Source: a bacterium (GTDB lineage Bacteria; Bacillota; Clostridia; Lachnospirales; Lachnospiraceae). From it: a DNA stretch of 64,000 nt. The stretch lies in assembly GCA_023666335.1 (NCBI GenBank), contig JAMPCE010000011.1:1-64000 (forward strand), given 5' to 3'. The notes beneath the pieces were generated by a model that saw nothing but the letters and a program-made list of their open reading frames with translations, did not search any database and was not told the DNA's origin. A program made the position numbers and the translations under genes. This document shows, piece after piece, positions 26,301 to 36,600 of the stretch. The stretch's first letter is position 1; each line of letters opens with the position of its first letter.

Positions 26301-29300
26301 AGTCCGTTTACAGCCTGATCCAGGATAAATTGGCGGCATACAACGCACCGATCACGCTGAAAGCCGACGGTAAGACAAAGGACACGGACGTTACGGGTGT
26401 GGAATTGACTTATACGGTCGAGCGGGAATATAGCGCTGATATTGAAGAGAGGACATATACAGGGCAGCTGCCTGTTGAAGCGGAGGAATGGGATTGGACG
26501 AAAGACAGCGGTACCTATAAGATCTCTGTCTGGTTCATGGGAAACGATGAGTACGCATTCTGCGCTTACGATCTGGCGGTAATAACAGTATACAAGCGAG
26601 GGCTGACCCTCGTTCTGCCTGCGCTGGAAAAGACCTACGAGACGGGCGAGGCGGTAAAAGCGGCGCTGGATGATGCGGAGACAGCGTTCAAAGCGCTGCC
26701 GAATGCCGGGCTGAAAGGCGATATCGTAGAGGCGGATCGGGAATACTTTACCAGAACCATACTCCCGAACGGCGAGCAGGGATTTCCGGTATGGTATCGG
26801 TATAATGAGGACGCCGATCCGGAGGAGGGCGAATCGGAGTGGGAATATTATGCGCCTGCGTTCCAGATCTACGATGTGTGGGGAGACGCGGGAGAAGGAG
26901 AGGGTTACAGCTATTACAACCACGGAGAGAACACGACATTTTTGAGCACGGCGGGCAATAGATATACGCTCAGACTGGATTATGATTATTATGAAAGTGA
27001 AATGGAGGTTGCGTTGAGCGGCAGCGCGGCGGTCAACTATTATGTCTCTTATACGGAGACGGATCCCGCCTCCACCCCGATCAAAGTGAGCAAAGGCGCA
27101 GCGCGTGTCCTTTTGAATGGGGGCTGGTTGGACAGCACGGACAAGATCAGCGACGGAACGGCGCCGATCGTCAAAGAGCATCAGGTGACGGTGCAGGATG
27201 CGATCCCTTATGTTTATTCCTATGTTGATTCGCCGGGGGATGATGAGCATGAGGGAAATATCGTCACGATCGGCATCGAGCTGCCGAAAGAGTATTGGAA
27301 TGAAAGCTCTGAGTTCTACTGGTCGCAGGCGTCCTACGAAAAGTCCATCAAAGACAGCGCCGGAGAGAATCTGATCGGCTCGATCAATCTTGATCCGTGG
27401 GAATATGAGGGTTTAAGCTTCGTATACAACGCCACGAGCGCGATAGCGAATGGGGAGGATCTCACGTTCAGCATCCGTTGGAAGGCTGATCATGTCGAGA
27501 AATTTACGATCCTGTTCAGCAAAGCGGAGGCACTCGGCGATCTGAGAAATGCCGTGGCGCCGAAGTCTCTGGCATTCAACGGCGCGCTGACTTCGATGGT
27601 AGTGGGGCAGGAGCAGGAGCTGGACGTCAAGATCACGAAAGAGCAGATGAGTGATGTGATCTGCCTGGGCTATCAGGTGACTGCAGGCGGCGAGGGCAGC
27701 GGCGGTGTGCTGCATGTCAACGAGCGCGGTAAGGTGACTGCCCTGAAAGAGGGAAAAGCGACCGTAGAAGTATTCCCGATGCGTCTCGTAAACGGGAAGA
27801 GAGAGCGGATCGAAAAGGATGCAAAGGGCAAGGCGGTCAAGACGGCAAAGGTCAATATCACCGTCAAGAAAGTAATTGCGCCGAAGATTTCCAAGGTGAC
27901 GGCGCATGACGATTACGCGGTGGTGCAGTATGCGCTGCCGAACAAGAACGACGGCTATCGCAGAGAGATCTATGTGATGGAGGGTAAGAACGTCAAGGCG
28001 CAGACTTTTGAAACTGCGATCGCGGGCATGAAGAATGGGCGGTGGCAGGGCAGCTTCGTGACAGCGCCGATCTTTGTCACTTATCAGGAGGAATCTAAAA
28101 AATATGACAGAGATCGGGAGTCAGGCTATCGGGTTTATGACAGTAAGAAAGCGGCGTGGACGAATACCGTCGCCGTACCGATCGACGGGTTGACGCCCGG
28201 CAAGAAAGACTACACGGTCTATGTGCGCAGTGTCAGCAAGGTGCGCAGTCTGGAAGATGACTGCAAGGTGACGCTGTGCGGCGCCGGAAACACGAAGAGC
28301 TTTGCGACCACGCTGACCGAAGCGTCAGGGCTTATCGCGACCCTGAAAGGCGTGGGCGTAGCCGGGCTTTCCGCTGATGAGTATGACAGCGATGCTTACA
28401 CGGATTATACGGATCGTGAAACCCTGCCCACAGCCGATGAGATCAGAGATCAGGTCCGAGAGGCGGTCAAGGACGAGAGGGCGGTTGAGATCGTGTATGA
28501 GGTGCCGCTCTCCAAAAAGTCGGTGCAGCTCTCTCTCGAAGCCCTGTTTTTAGATGCGGCGGAAGATGCGCACTACGAGGAACTGGCGTTAAAGGGAGAC
28601 GCGAAAAAGAAATATGCCAACCCGAAACTCTCATATTATTTCGTAGATTATATGTACGATGGCTATGATGCGTATAACAACAGCCATATAACGGAAGGAT
28701 ACGGAAATACGACAAAGAGCGGGATCGGGACGATCGCAAAGAACGGAAAGGTCACGCTGAAAGGCGTCGGTGAGGTTCGGATACGGGCGATAGATACCGC
28801 AAGCGGCCTTACCGCAAACAGCATCCGCCTCCGCGTTACGGCAAAAGCGACCGGCATAACAGCCAGAAAAGCCAAGATGGAGGTCGGACAGCGCATCAAG
28901 CTGACGGATCTGGTGGATTACAAAGAGGGAAAAACGAAACTCGGGCAGAACTATAATGACAACTATGCGGGCATCGACGTGCAGGCAGCAAAAGCGTCTC
29001 TGGGTGAGAACAGTCATTTCACGATCACGGACGACGGCTATCTGGTTGCCGAAAGCGTGGGCAGCGCGCAGTTTACCCTGACAGACCGCTATATCGAGGG
29101 CAGCAGCGCGACCATCAAAGCCACCGCGAAAGCGTTGAGCGGCGTGAAGAACCTGAATGCGGTCGATGTGCTTGACAAGCGTTTCGACGTCAGATTTGAG
29201 ATGAATCCTTATGCGGAAGCATATCGGATCAATATCAAAGATGCCAGAGGTTCCCTGATCCGAGGCATTTATGTGGAGAATCTTCCTTTTAATTATACGA

Positions 29301-30424
29301 AGGACGGCAAGACGCAGATCCTGTGGGATGGCGAAAATAAGACTGCGAACGGCTGGAATGCTTCTTTTGTGATTGCGGATGAAAGTACAGGCGATGGCGA
29401 TGATGACTGGGGAACACAGTGGGTAGACTGGTATGACGGCTATCGAGGGAGCGATGATGAGTGGAGCGAAGTAAGCTTCGACCATCCACGCGAAAATTGG
29501 TATGCGTATAACAGCTCCTGCTACGCGAACGCGATCAACGGTAAGATGAACCTGACCTACCGCATTGGCGGTTTGACGCAGTCCTCCAAGTATACGGTGG
29601 AGGTGACGACGCTCTATAAGGAGCAGCAGTCAGGAAAACCGGTGACGAAGACAGTGAGCACGACGAAGCTTCCGGCTTACGATTATGTGATCACCTCTAA
29701 GCTCGATCCGGATGTGACCTATGCAGCCGGTATGGAGATAACCTTAAAAGACGGCAAGACGCTGATCTCCGAGGCGGGATTTGTGTCCGGAAACACCTAT
29801 AGTCTGGCAGCAAAGCAGGGCAACGGAAATGATGACGGAGGGTATCATGCGGCTGCGCGCTATGCCGGAACCGATACCCTGACATGGAGCAGTTCCAACA
29901 AAAAGGTAGCCACGGTAACACCCACGTCGGGCGGTTACAGCGCATCCCTGAAAGCCTTAAAAGACGGCGAGACGGTCATCGAAGTGAGATCCGCCGTGCG
30001 CAAGGGCGTGATCGCGCGATATACCATCCACGTTTCTACGGTAGGCGACGCTTATCTGGGTAACGATTACTACGGCGAGAACGAAGAGCTGCGCGGGGAT
30101 TCCGACGATACGCCGACAAAGGATCCTGTCGTCGTGAAGATGACCGTCGGCAAGCCTGTGGCGGTAGACTGGCAGGGCGGTGCGTTCCGGTTTGAGTTTA
30201 CGGCGCTGGAAGCGGGAACCTATCAGCTCTGTAAGATCGAGAAAGGACAGACGAGCGTATTGTCTGTCCGCGCGGATAATACATGGGATGGGGTTACGAT
30301 ACGACAAAACATGGAGGTCAGCGGCAAGGTGCCGCGCGTTGTGACAGGGTATGTCATGACAAATGAAAAGGAGAACCTGCCTGCATTCAACGGCAGACTG
30401 GTAATCAAAAAAATCGTAGATTAG
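23318..30424 (+). CDS. Giant secreted multi-domain Ig-like surface protein 1
   Basis: 2368 aa from ATG 23318 (AAGGAGGA seven bases upstream). A signal peptide (RRILAVALAAAMAVTSAPVTAQA) is followed by a ~90-aa acidic Ala/Asp/Glu-rich region. The body is a chain of beta-rich modules: MBG/YDG-like segments (KTYDG, EKTYDG), a BIG2-like domain around LHVNERGKVTALKEGKA, fibronectin-III-like parts (YRREIYV), a second BIG2-like domain (SSNKKVATV) and a terminal PPC-like beta sandwich. No LPxTG, SLH, choline-binding or C-terminal membrane anchor is visible, so it is released or held by another factor. Close paralogue of the next gene. Likely adhesin or surface-layer component; function unproven. Confidence 0.82.
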   Translation: MSEWKKLFQVRRILAVALAAAMAVTSAPVTAQAASDDPTAAGTTADQETDISDAAKDSKTEDSEGGSGDALPAEDDEAGEDGDAAPAADGGAGTDAADAQAQEDDKQDADAAGAEQQTSGSEAEPQAETAVRQYRFVYEWDNDYDKQTQFEYGYEWNEITYGGKLNDTFLDRFRLAGIGEENVADYDLGSDLNSEGAKEILGTITYQWFEGDKALDTPRKLNETGVNPMDVGDYKLVLKLPAKAGADGYAEATGEFPFSITKASATVFLNNPAQVKPGTAVTAVPLPAIGSIYSNDRREFAKSDVKVTPIIKDAETDAVLTEGTLTADKEYIFTAAAEFVGDNKTAYDKNYSLGVWFDDGMGDSEVKLTIGSLKETRLNVTLDRTKYPDSAKVTADVEVTGGGRTVQVVEVQKIADAITGDKPAFNANLEEKTADAPEKWETLTQEDSLFESVWYTVVDYSVPKTAAGKTTCDLTLGGILDAAPTATGAYVYRYSYKGDQKEYAECYADILVIVEIPEIIVQPTVAEGAVFRGGQSIEDVLAQIDYELPYADGRTADGKAQTYPKAEDMWGVLPGAGTQFYQPEFELIEVAKDGTETTYKAGYRSGSNVLPYDKDAKYYVRFNGNKTVYDLSGKVYYERGSHSEYIYATKAIMDGVDSMDPDTCGFKVVTDADVNKQHQVEITVAAKGSMIVTDEITKKITESGMSSEKVKGLDFFTKTYDGQRIFLNHADYKKAQLKSGETTEALAGTDLTYGWYESWYSYDELTAADSSVTAEELKSNWRGPYGMISPVDAGVYRLRITNSMAEPADLYFVIKKQELTLDLSAELKTNGITIYVAENDNPGSEQFIINRYFDVLEGGSSLAAAADLEGKPTRSEDWKNWALFRDADYAYRVDWGVYEKQTQIVNGQEVDQKDESGKTVYERYQTGQITRDAGKYAIKATAVSTLGNANNFMIKDGWKDLVIPITVKDMGTKEIRFAGVTPDAPLEIEKTYDGESVYSLIQDKLAAYNAPITLKADGKTKDTDVTGVELTYTVEREYSADIEERTYTGQLPVEAEEWDWTKDSGTYKISVWFMGNDEYAFCAYDLAVITVYKRGLTLVLPALEKTYETGEAVKAALDDAETAFKALPNAGLKGDIVEADREYFTRTILPNGEQGFPVWYRYNEDADPEEGESEWEYYAPAFQIYDVWGDAGEGEGYSYYNHGENTTFLSTAGNRYTLRLDYDYYESEMEVALSGSAAVNYYVSYTETDPASTPIKVSKGAARVLLNGGWLDSTDKISDGTAPIVKEHQVTVQDAIPYVYSYVDSPGDDEHEGNIVTIGIELPKEYWNESSEFYWSQASYEKSIKDSAGENLIGSINLDPWEYEGLSFVYNATSAIANGEDLTFSIRWKADHVEKFTILFSKAEALGDLRNAVAPKSLAFNGALTSMVVGQEQELDVKITKEQMSDVICLGYQVTAGGEGSGGVLHVNERGKVTALKEGKATVEVFPMRLVNGKRERIEKDAKGKAVKTAKVNITVKKVIAPKISKVTAHDDYAVVQYALPNKNDGYRREIYVMEGKNVKAQTFETAIAGMKNGRWQGSFVTAPIFVTYQEESKKYDRDRESGYRVYDSKKAAWTNTVAVPIDGLTPGKKDYTVYVRSVSKVRSLEDDCKVTLCGAGNTKSFATTLTEASGLIATLKGVGVAGLSADEYDSDAYTDYTDRETLPTADEIRDQVREAVKDERAVEIVYEVPLSKKSVQLSLEALFLDAAEDAHYEELALKGDAKKKYANPKLSYYFVDYMYDGYDAYNNSHITEGYGNTTKSGIGTIAKNGKVTLKGVGEVRIRAIDTASGLTANSIRLRVTAKATGITARKAKMEVGQRIKLTDLVDYKEGKTKLGQNYNDNYAGIDVQAAKASLGENSHFTITDDGYLVAESVGSAQFTLTDRYIEGSSATIKATAKALSGVKNLNAVDVLDKRFDVRFEMNPYAEAYRINIKDARGSLIRGIYVENLPFNYTKDGKTQILWDGENKTANGWNASFVIADESTGDGDDDWGTQWVDWYDGYRGSDDEWSEVSFDHPRENWYAYNSSCYANAINGKMNLTYRIGGLTQSSKYTVEVTTLYKEQQSGKPVTKTVSTTKLPAYDYVITSKLDPDVTYAAGMEITLKDGKTLISEAGFVSGNTYSLAAKQGNGNDDGGYHAAARYAGTDTLTWSSSNKKVATVTPTSGGYSASLKALKDGETVIEVRSAVRKGVIARYTIHVSTVGDAYLGNDYYGENEELRGDSDDTPTKDPVVVKMTVGKPVAVDWQGGAFRFEFTALEAGTYQLCKIEKGQTSVLSVRADNTWDGVTIRQNMEVSGKVPRVVTGYVMTNEKENLPAFNGRLVIKKIVD

Positions 30425-30450
30425 TCACGGCAGAAAAGTGATTTACAAAA

Positions 30451-30486
30451 AAGCGGCACACTCGGAAAAGGGTGTGCCGCTTTTTG
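30451..30486 (+). terminator. Rho-independent terminator after giant gene 1
   Basis: AAGCGGCACAC and GTGTGCCGCTT form an 11-bp stem around CTCGGAAAAGG-type loop bases, followed by a T run. It separates the two giant genes into independent transcription units. Confidence 0.9.
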
Positions 30487-30525
30487 GCGCAGGAAAAAAC
30501 AGGAAAAAACAGGCGTCAGAAAGCA

Positions 30526-30556
30526 TTGACAAAATCATAGGGGGGGGGGGTAGAAT
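30526..30556 (+). promoter_or_regulatory. Promoter with a G11 tract in its spacer (giant gene 2)
   Basis: -35 TTGACA (30526-30531), 19-bp spacer ending in eleven G (30540-30550), -10 TAGAAT (30551-30556), start codon 54 bp further. The TAGAATGG following the G tract is identical in giant gene 1. With 19 bp the spacer is two above optimum, so the sequenced state may be weak; loss of two G would give 17 bp. Confidence 0.78.
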
Positions 30557-30609
30557 GGACTTTGTAACGATATTTCCCGAAATGGAAAAAGAAAACAGGA
30601 GGAGACAAA

Positions 30610-33600
30610 ATGGGTAGAACAAAGAAGCTATATCAGGTCAGAAGAATCCTGGCTCTGATTTTAGCGGTAGCTATGTCAGTCACCATGATACCCGCGACAG
30701 CGATTGCCGCGCCGGCTGATGGTGTGGCGGACGAAGGCGCAGCGGTTTCTACAACATCGACGGAAACGCCGGATGATGTGGATGGGGACGCTGTGGACGC
30801 GGATGCGGGTACAGACGCCGGGGAGGGCGTCACGACCGACACGACAAATACCGCAGCCGATACTGCGGTTGACACAGGAGACGACGCGGATGCGGCTGAC
30901 ACGACGAATCCCACGGCTGATGAGCCGGCAGCGCCTGCGGCGTCGAAGCCGGTCTATGAGATTCTGACGGACAACATGGAGACGACGGTGGTCTATACCG
31001 GGTCTTTTCCGTTTAATTTGTACAGCATCGTGTTGAAGAAGACGCAGGATGGCAGCACAACGGAAACGCCAAACGCTGTAGGAAGGGGTGACGTGACCGC
31101 TTCCTGGAAGAAGCAGGGCGCGGCGGCTGCGATGACCACGGATCCGGTCGATGTGGGCGTTTATGAGCTGACATTGACCTATGCTAAGGTTGAGGGCGAG
31201 CATGACGGCGCGGAGGCGACAGTGACCTGTGAGATCACGAAAGCACCGGTGACGATCGTGATCAACGGATATAATGATGCTAGCCGTATCACGGTAAAGC
31301 CGGGCACGGCGGCAAAGGATGTAAAGCTGACGGATGCAGACACGGTCGATGTTTATGCGGCTGGCGGCAATGTCGGTGCAGAGTATATCACGCTGGAGAT
31401 TACCGGCGTCCGCAATGCGATCACGGGCGAAGCGGTAGGCGGTGACGAGAAGCTGGCGAGAAACGGCGATTATGTGGCGGATATCAAACCGTCATGGAAA
31501 GCGAATCTGCCCGCAGAGGATCAGGCGAGATGTGCGAATTATGAGCTGCCGGAGTCCTTTACGGCGGACATCGAAGCGGCGGATCTGGTCGAAACGCAGA
31601 TCGAAGTAAAGCTGGCGGATAAGTGGAAGACAGCGGAAGATCCGGCAGGGACGGTCGTTCTGAAATCCTATAAGGAGAACGAGCCTGCGGATGCGCCGAA
31701 AGAGACGGACGACTATACATACGAAGTACAGTATTGGGATGATACGACAGGCGAGTATAAGAAGCTGGCGGACGCGGCGGCAGCCGGCGAGTGGGCGGAA
31801 TATGACGGCTGTGAGAAAGACAGCGACGGAAAGGTAAAGGCGCCGACGAATGCGGGCGACTATACCTATGTTCTGGTATATGAGGATGCGGACAGCGTTT
31901 ATGATACGGCTGTTGCATACATACCTGTCAGGATCACGCCGGCAGTCCTGAAAGTGGAAGCGGCGAATACGGCTGCATTGGAAGTTCTGGAAGGAACGAC
32001 TGCGCAGGAGGTTCTGGCGCAGGTGAAATATAAGGTGACGCTGGACGAGGCGGACGTTACCACAAAGATGAAAGGCGGCAGCGTATGGGGAACCGGATTT
32101 GACGATTCCAACGTAAGCCAGATCTACGAGCCTTTGTTCACGCTGCAGGTGTCTGCGGACAATGGCACGACCTATGAGACGGTCACGGATAAGGATTATG
32201 CGTTAGAGGGAAGTGCGGGTAAGAAGAAATACCGCGTGATCTATGACGGTAAGAAAGCAATCTACAATGCGGACGGCTCTTACGCGCATGTAACGGATGT
32301 CAATGACAGGGCAAATATCAACGGCGTTGACGCCAACTATGAGACGGATACGACGCCTACGGCGGCTGACAAAGCGCTCGAGGTGACCGTGACGGACGGA
32401 ACGGAAGTGACCGTCGATCTCTCGGCGCTGTTAGGAGACAAGGCGGGCGCGAAGACGATCGCTGATTTGACGGCGAAAGTGTATGACGGCAACCCGATCT
32501 ACAGAGTCAGAAATGACTATAAGAGCAAAGTGAAACTGCTGGGCAAGGACGGCGCGGATGCGGGCATCACACCGTCGTTAAGAGCGCTCGACTGCGCGTG
32601 GTATCAGTATCGTCAGTATGACGATATCGATTTGCTGGATGCGCAGATCGAGGACGAGAATCAGCGTAACGGATTTGGAGGATATTATGATCCGGCGGAT
32701 GACAATTACTGGACGGCGTTGAATGCGACTACCATCGCACCGAAGGACGCGGGCGTCTATAAGCTGGTTGTCACTTATACAGGGCAGAAAACAGACGGCA
32801 AGCTCTATTATGCAAAAGAGCCTGCTGTGATGTACTACGCGATCGACCCGAGACAGATCAAGGTCGAGCCGACAGGCGAATATAAAGTGTTGGAAGGCCG
32901 CAACGGATACGATCTTCTGGACAAGAGGCATGACAGCAGCACCTATACGCTGACATGTGAAAACGCAGAGGGTGATGCGATCGTAGCGGGCGAGAACGTG
33001 GAGCCTTTCTGGCAGGTCATCGAGACCAGAACGCAGGAGGGTTCTGCCAATCCGGTCACATACGGATGCTGGGAATCTGGCGACTTTAACTTTGAGTTCA
33101 ACGAAAAGGTAACGTATGAACTACAGGGCTCAGGCTTGGGCTTTGACGTCTACGGGGAAGAAGACATCATTTCCTATGATGGTTTCACAATAGCGGACAA
33201 CTACACATGCTTCAAACCTGCGGGAACAGAAGAGGTTGGAGAGGCAAACGCAGAAGGTAAGAAGCGGGTGGAGCGTAAGGAGGATACTTTCTTAAACACG
33301 AAAGCATCCATCACCGTGGCAAAGATGGGTGAGAAGAAGCTGACGGTGGCGTTTGATGCCGATGCGTGGGGGACCAAAGAGAAAGTCTATGATGCGAAAG
33401 CCTACACCGACACGGAACTGATCGGAAGTGCGGTAACGGTAACGGACGAGACAGGAGCCGCGATCACCGGAGATGCGCCCGACATTCGGTATGAGGGCTA
33501 TATCGGGACTGACGGCTACGGCGAGACGAAAGAGATCCGGGACGTCGGAACATACACCGTGTACGCTTTCTTTGACGGCAGCGAGAAGTATGCGCCGTTG

Positions 33601-36600
33601 AAGAGCCCTGCGGAACCGAGTGATCCCTGGAATCCGGATGAATGGGGCGTAAAGCTCGGCACATTCACGATCACGCCGCGCCCGATCACCCTGAAAGCAG
33701 TTCTGTCGGATACCTACACGGCGGGCGTCTATGCTTCCAGCGTATTGAACGCGATGAAGGGCAGCATCACCGTTGACGGCAAAGCAGACGACGATGCGTG
33801 GGCGTTCACGGAATATTATGATGACGATTACGACGAATATTTTATGGAAGCCTGGTCCGAAGAGGGTCATGGTAATAAATACGATCCCGAGTTCGTAATT
33901 TATGAAAAGGGAGCGAAGAATCCGATCAGCTATACTCGACTCAAGAGAGATACAGAGTATGAAGTGCGTTATGACGAGGATGGCGACTACATGAGGCGCT
34001 TCTACCGCTGGGACAATAATGCGGGAGATTATAACTATGATGCTCCCGACTACACCGTCTCTCAGGAGTCGGTAGCGGAGTTTAAGGTTGTGCCGGGTAA
34101 CTCTGGGATTAGCTCGAGAAGCTATACTACTAATGGCAGCTCGATTGATTCAATTGCAATTAAGACGAAGAACGATGCCGCGGATTCCATGAAACGGACC
34201 GTGACGATGCAGGAGGGCATCGGATTTTCCTCTGCTGCATACTATGATGAAAATGGCGAGAGAGTTAGTTTAGAGGGTAATCTTGCAGCGTTCCGGATCA
34301 CGCCGCCTGCGGAATATAACGGTTCTATGCCTGAAACGGCGATGTATCGGAACGAGATCGCGAAGATCGGCGGACATATTGTAAGTGACATTAGTTCCGG
34401 TTTCACAGTGATCTTTGACGCCAGGGAAGGCGATAAGACATTCCCGATCCGTTGGGAGGACGGTTATGTCGAGACCTATACCCTGAAATTTAAGGATGCA
34501 GTAAAGCTGGGCGATCTGAACAATGCGGTAGCGCCGAAGTCGCTGGCATTCAATGCACCCGAAAAGAAGATGGCGGTCGGTTCGTCTCAGCAGCTCGATG
34601 TGAAGATCACGAAAGTGCAGATGAGCGATGTGATCTGCCTTGGTTATAAGAGCAGCGATGAGAGCGTACTGCATGTCAATGAAAACGGTTATGTAACAGC
34701 CTTAAAGATCGGTAAGGCAAATATCACGGTCTTCCCGCAGCACAAAGTGAACGGGAAGCTGGTAAAGATCGACAATGCGAAGGAAGTATCCCTCCAGATC
34801 ACGACCACGAAAGTGACGGCGCCGAAGAAAGTCAAAGTGACGACGCACGGCAGCGGAGATGCTGATGCAAATCTGTCCTATGATACGCCGAAAGACGGAT
34901 ACCGCCGTGAGATCTATGTGGTAAACAGTAAGAGCAGTTCCCTCAAGAAAGCGGCTGATTTCGAGAAGAAGCTTGCCGGTACGAGCGAGGACAGCTGGAA
35001 AGAGAATCAGTGGCAGGGCACGTTCGCCATTGCGCCGATCTATGTGGACAGCGCGGACGAGGCGCTCAACCGTCGGAGAAACGGCTATGCGGCACAGCTG
35101 AAAGGGCTGGGGACCAACGGCACTTATACGATCTATGTCAGAAACGTATGCGCGGCGCGTACCCTGACGGGTGGGTCCGAAGTTACCAATGATGCGGTGA
35201 ACGCGAGTGCGGCAGGAACCGTGGTGAGCCTTAAGACGCTGAAATCCGAGCAGCTGTCGTTGAGACTGGAGCTGGATGCACAGGAAGGCATCACTGGCGG
35301 CGGTTATAAGGAAGATGGAATCTGGCAGTATGACAATCATTATGAAATCGATCTTTCCAAGATCAAGAAAGGTATCGTTACCAGCACGACCTATGGTCAG
35401 TTCTATACGATGCCGAAAGACGATGCGGCACAGAGCGATGACACAGAGTGGATCAAGCTTCCGCTGAGTGCAAAGACGGATAAGGATGCCTATGAGAATC
35501 CGAAGCTGGAGTATACGCTGGCGGGCTGCTGGAATAGTAAGACACAGCGTTATGAATATGGCACGAAGAACAATATCGCAAGCATCGACAAGAAAGGTAA
35601 GATCAAGATCACCGGAATGACGGTTATGAATGACGATGATTCCGATCGTAACCTGATTGTCAGAGTGCGCGATCTGCAGACCAACGGGATGGCTTACGCA
35701 TATCTGCGTATCGTTGCGCAGGCGGATTCCGTAGCGGCTGCAAAGAAGAATGTTACCCTGACCGTAGGGGAGACGCTGTACCTGAATGAGCAGGGGCTGC
35801 TTTCCTATAAGATGGGCAAACAGAAACTGACGAACTACTACTATCCGGATATCGATATCGCTGCGGTGAAAGCTGCGATCAAGGACCAGAAGCAGGAGAA
35901 GTTCTTTAAGCTGGAGGACGATCGACTGACAGCGATCGCGGGCGGCGGTTCCCTGAAACTTCCTCTGACGGACAGAACCGTAGCCAGAGAGTCCGGCAAG
36001 GACAAAGCGACCGCGACGATCACCGTGAAGTCCAAGGATCTGACGGCGGTCAAGAAGATCAAAGCGTTTGACGTGACCAACGAACAGTTCGGTCTGACCT
36101 TTACCTATGCGGGCGGCGCGGATGCGTTCCTGTTAGAGATTTCTGATGCCGCCAATAAGACAATCTACAGTCAGAAGCTGTGGAGAGATTCGGATGCATA
36201 CAGAATATACTTTGACAGCAATCATAAGCGTGTAAAAGATACATACAGGATTGATTCTCGGCAGATTACAAACTATGTGAAATTGGCGAAAGAGACCCAA
36301 TACACTGTCAAGATTACGGCGCTGTATGATGCGCTTGCGGCGAAGCCGGCGACTGCGAAAGTGAAGACCACGAAGATTCCGGCTGTAGGTGACTATCTTC
36401 ATGATGACTATGATGAGGATTATGAATATAGTACCGGGAAGCTGATCAGTAAAGAGTACGGCGGTATGTCGATCGTTGTAGGCGAGTATGGTGATGAGGA
36501 GAAAGGTACAAAAACAAGAAAGTTACAAGAAAACTACGAGTATGACGATGATGACAATCTTGTGGGCGCTCCTTCTCTTAACATCCTCTCCGGCAACAGC

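Noticed and set aside
25796-27250. 484-codon open frame on the minus strand inside giant gene 1
   Set aside because: It lies entirely within a well-supported gene in the opposite direction, has no ribosome site or family resemblance, and mirrors the codon bias of the real gene.
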